A model generated the notes under the pieces. It searched no databases, was not told the origin of the DNA, and saw nothing but the letters and a program-made list of their open reading frames with translations. The translations under genes and the position numbers were made by a program. This document shows, piece after piece, positions 37,907 to 40,281 of a DNA stretch of 40,281 nt; position 1 is the stretch's first letter, and every line of letters starts with the position of its first letter. Source of the stretch: Acidobacteriota bacterium (lineage in GTDB: Bacteria; Acidobacteriota; Aminicenantia; UBA2199); assembly GCA_025456205.1 (NCBI GenBank), contig JALOLA010000018.1, positions 1 to 40,281 of the forward strand. The letters are read 5' to 3'.

Positions 37907-40281
37907 ATGGAAGATCTCGCGCCGACCCCGCTGCTGCGCCAGTATCAGGAGATAAAAAAGAGCTATCCCGACGCCATCCTCTTCTTCCGCCTGGGCGATT
38001 TTTACGAGATGTTCTTCGACGACGCCCGCATCGCCGCCCCCATCCTGGAGGTGGTGCTGACCTCGCGCAACAAGAACAGGGAGGGGTCGGTCCCGCTCTG
38101 CGGCGTGCCGCACCATGCCTGGGAAAACTACGCCGCCAAGCTGCTGCGCAAGGGGTTCAAGGTGGCCATCTGCGAGCAGATGGAGGACCCGGCCCTGGCC
38201 AAGGGCATCGTGCGCCGCGAGGTGACCCATGTCCTGACGCCGGCGACGGCACTGGAGGTGGAGGCCCTGGATCCCGGGCTGAACAATTTCATCGCCGTCA
38301 TCCGCCGCGAGGGCGGCGCCGTGGCCCTGGCCTCCCTGGACCTGGCCGTCGCCGATTTCGAGGCGAAAACCTTCGCCGCCGGCAACGACGAGGCGCTGTT
38401 CAACGAATTCTACCGCAAGTTCCCCAAGGAGATCGTCATTGCCCGGGAATATGAAAAGGAGTTCGCCGCCTTCGTCAAGCGTTTTCCTGAATTCGCCGCC
38501 ATCCTGGTCACCGTCTTCGACGACACGGAATTCAGCGTGCTGGACTGCGCCGAGGTCCTGAAAAAGCAGTTCGGCCTGGAAAGCATAGAGGGACTGGGGC
38601 TGAAGGACCAGCCGGCGGCGGTGGCCGCCTGCGGGGCGATGATCAAATACCTGCGCTCCATCCGCCCGGGGTCGCTGTCCCATCTTCCCGCCCCGCGTTT
38701 CAGCGCCGGCGAGGAAGTGATGGTCCTGGATGCCGTGTCGTTCCGCAACCTGGAGATCGTGGCCAACCTGCGCAACGGCACGGCCGTTGGCTCGCTGTTC
38801 GACGCCGTGGACCTGACCATCACGCCCATGGGCAAGCGGCTGCTCAAGAAGTGGCTCACTTACCCGCTGCTGGACAGGACGCAGATCGAACGGCGCCTGG
38901 ACGGGGTCGAGGAATTCTCCCAGAACCTGATCGGCCGTTCCGAGGTGCGCAAGAAGCTGAAGCATTTCGCCGACCTGGCCCGCCTCAATTCCAGGATCGC
39001 TCTGAACATCGCCCTGCCCCAGCACCTGCTCAGCCTGCGCGACACCCTGGCGCGCATCCCCGAGATCCGCAGCGACATCGGCGCCATGAAGGCGGAGATC
39101 GTCGCCGAGGCCTTCAGCGGGCTGCAGCCGCTGCCCGAAATCGTCGAGCTGATCGCGAAGGCCATCGCCGACGAGCCCGCCGGCAACATCAACGAGGGGC
39201 AGATCATCAAGGCCGGCTACCACCGGGAGCTGGACGAGCTGCGCGCCATCAGCCGCGATGCCAAGGAGATCGTGGCCGCCATGGAGAAAAGCGAGAAGGC
39301 CGCCACCGGCATCCCCTCGCTGAAGATCAAGTACAACAAGGTGTTCGGCTATTTCATCGAAGTCACCAACCCGCACCTGCAGCTGGTCCCCGAGCGCTAC
39401 ATCCGCAAGCAGACGCTGGTCAACGCCGAGAGATTCCTGACCGCCGAGCTGAAGGAGCTGGAGGACAAGATCCTCAAGGCCGAAGAAAGGATCGTCGGCA
39501 TCGAGAGAAAACTATTCCTGGACGTCCTGGCCGGCATCCAGCGCTTTTCCGAGCAGCTGAACCGCAATGCCGACCTGGTCGCCGTGCTGGACATCCTCGC
39601 CGGCGGCGCCGAGCTCGCCCAGCGCCGCGGCTATGCGCGCCCGGAGGTCAACGACGGCACGGCCATCCGCATCGAGGATGGGCGCCACCCCGTGGTCGAG
39701 GCCGCCTCCGGCCGCGGCTTCATCCCCAACGACCTGAGCCTGGCGGCGGACAGCGAACAGGTGCTGATCATCACCGGCCCGAACATGGGCGGCAAGTCGA
39801 CCTACCTGCGCCAGAACGCCCTGATCGTCATCCTGGCCCAGGCCGGCCTTTTCGTGCCCGCGGCCCGGGCGCAGGTCGGCATCTGCGACCGCATCTTCAC
39901 GCGCATCGGCGCCTCCGACTCGCTGCTGGAGGGCAAGTCCACCTTCCTGGTCGAGATGATCGAGACGGCCATCATCCTGAACAACGCCACGTCGCGCTCG
40001 CTGATCCTCCTCGACGAGATCGGTCGCGGCACCTCCACCTACGACGGCCTTTCCATCGCCTGGGCGGTGGTGGAGTTCCTGCACGCCCTGAAGCAGAAGC
40101 CGCGCACGCTCTTCGCCACCCACTACCACGAGCTGACCGAGCTGGCCGCCATCCTCGGCCGCGTGCGCAACCACCACATCGCCGTCAAGGAGTGGCAGGA
40201 CAACGTCATCTTCCTGCACAAGATCATGCCCGGCCCCACCGACCAGAGCTTCGGCATCCACGTGGCCAAGATCGCCGGCAT
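37907..40281 (+). CDS. mutS: DNA mismatch repair protein MutS, 3' end beyond the window
   Basis: Recognises mismatches and loops and starts methyl-independent repair with MutL. 791 codons are visible and the frame is still open at the window end, so only the C-terminus is missing. Domain I has LLRQYQEIKKSYPDAILFFR (9-28) and GDFYEMFFDDA with the mismatch-probing Phe-Tyr-Glu. The core and clamp run about 250-560. The ATPase has GPNMGGKSTYLRQ (624-636), LLEGKSTFLVEM, LLDEIGRGTSTYDGLSIAWA and FATHYHEL. All catalytic motifs are intact. Start ATG 37907 has no Shine-Dalgarno sequence and lies 7 nt after a TATAAT box, with the recD2 stop 9 nt before it. Confidence 0.97.
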   Translation, partial: MEDLAPTPLLRQYQEIKKSYPDAILFFRLGDFYEMFFDDARIAAPILEVVLTSRNKNREGSVPLCGVPHHAWENYAAKLLRKGFKVAICEQMEDPALAKGIVRREVTHVLTPATALEVEALDPGLNNFIAVIRREGGAVALASLDLAVADFEAKTFAAGNDEALFNEFYRKFPKEIVIAREYEKEFAAFVKRFPEFAAILVTVFDDTEFSVLDCAEVLKKQFGLESIEGLGLKDQPAAVAACGAMIKYLRSIRPGSLSHLPAPRFSAGEEVMVLDAVSFRNLEIVANLRNGTAVGSLFDAVDLTITPMGKRLLKKWLTYPLLDRTQIERRLDGVEEFSQNLIGRSEVRKKLKHFADLARLNSRIALNIALPQHLLSLRDTLARIPEIRSDIGAMKAEIVAEAFSGLQPLPEIVELIAKAIADEPAGNINEGQIIKAGYHRELDELRAISRDAKEIVAAMEKSEKAATGIPSLKIKYNKVFGYFIEVTNPHLQLVPERYIRKQTLVNAERFLTAELKELEDKILKAEERIVGIERKLFLDVLAGIQRFSEQLNRNADLVAVLDILAGGAELAQRRGYARPEVNDGTAIRIEDGRHPVVEAASGRGFIPNDLSLAADSEQVLIITGPNMGGKSTYLRQNALIVILAQAGLFVPAARAQVGICDRIFTRIGASDSLLEGKSTFLVEMIETAIILNNATSRSLILLDEIGRGTSTYDGLSIAWAVVEFLHALKQKPRTLFATHYHELTELAAILGRVRNHHIAVKEWQDNVIFLHKIMPGPTDQSFGIHVAKIAG

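Noticed and set aside
35694-39376. Two long minus-strand frames over recD2 and mutS
   Set aside because: recD2 and mutS have all their catalytic motifs on the plus strand; the antisense frames are GC shadows.

Overview
The window is 40.3 kb of dense, GC-rich bacterial chromosome carrying about 37 protein genes. Intergenic gaps are short, 4-nt ATGA/TTGA gene overlaps are frequent, and I see no rRNA, tRNA, insertion sequence, prophage or CRISPR array. Genes for lipid A/Kdo assembly (waaA, lpxK, an LpxL-type acyltransferase), SurA/PpiC-type periplasmic foldases and RseP point to a diderm (Gram-negative) organism. The mix of a divergent Hfq/LSm-like protein, a GldA/GldF/GldG-type ABC operon, RecD2, a SUMF1-domain protein and an M28 peptidase would suit Acidobacteriota or a neighbouring lineage such as Aminicenantes. 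That placement is inference from gene content and is not proven by the sequence.

Layout: (1) 1-2.7 kb, minus strand: ftsY-ribD-ribE, with an AT-rich end and a terminator-like hairpin at the left edge. (2) 2.7-4.3 kb: recA followed by a VanZ-like gene. (3) 4.26-4.66 kb: the only long gene-free stretch, an island of several short-word repeat families. (4) 4.66-7.9 kb, minus: SUMF1-domain lipo/exoprotein, zinc-ribbon membrane protein, yggS, divIVA. (5) 8.1-10.15 kb, plus: cyclophilin, then a dCMP-deaminase-like protein lacking its zinc cysteines, a P-loop kinase and coaD. (6) 10.15-14.25 kb, minus: the classic uppS-cdsA-dxr-rseP order. (7) 14.4-16.3 kb, plus: two PpiC/SurA foldases. (8) 16.3-20.1 kb, minus: waaA-lpxK-lpxL-rph. 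(9) 20.2-22.5 kb, plus: a GlmU without its acetyltransferase half, then an LSm-like protein and pdxA. (10) 22.5-25.2 kb, minus: ECF sigma factor, a putative anti-sigma factor and an HtrA-like protein whose catalytic triad is missing. (11) 25.4-31.9 kb, minus: argS followed by an ABC-2 transporter operon (ATPase, permease, GldG-like, DUF4340). (12) 32.0-34.0 kb, minus: HAD phosphatase, GspG-like protein, PtsN-like IIA protein. (13) 34.1-40.3 kb, plus: M28 peptidase, recD2 and mutS, the last cut by the window end.

The strongest pattern that ordinary annotation would miss concerns transcription starts. Promoters here are easy to read (TTGNNN, 16-17 nt spacer, TATAAT). At ten of about eighteen transcription-unit starts the -10 hexamer ends only 5-8 nt before an ATG, which puts the predicted +1 at or within 2 nt of the start codon, and nine of those ten have no Shine-Dalgarno sequence. 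These look like leaderless mRNAs. Most of the remaining units have a short leader with a clear AGGAG-type site and sometimes TTG starts. Two units (argS and recD2) appear to begin with a tiny leader ORF directly coupled to the main gene.

Other points worth attention are the repeat island beside recA, the dead HtrA encoded with its own sigma factor, the zinc-ligand-less deaminase homologue next to CoA-pathway genes, the LSm/Hfq-like protein, and two convergent gene pairs that share one GCTAGC site as both stop codons.
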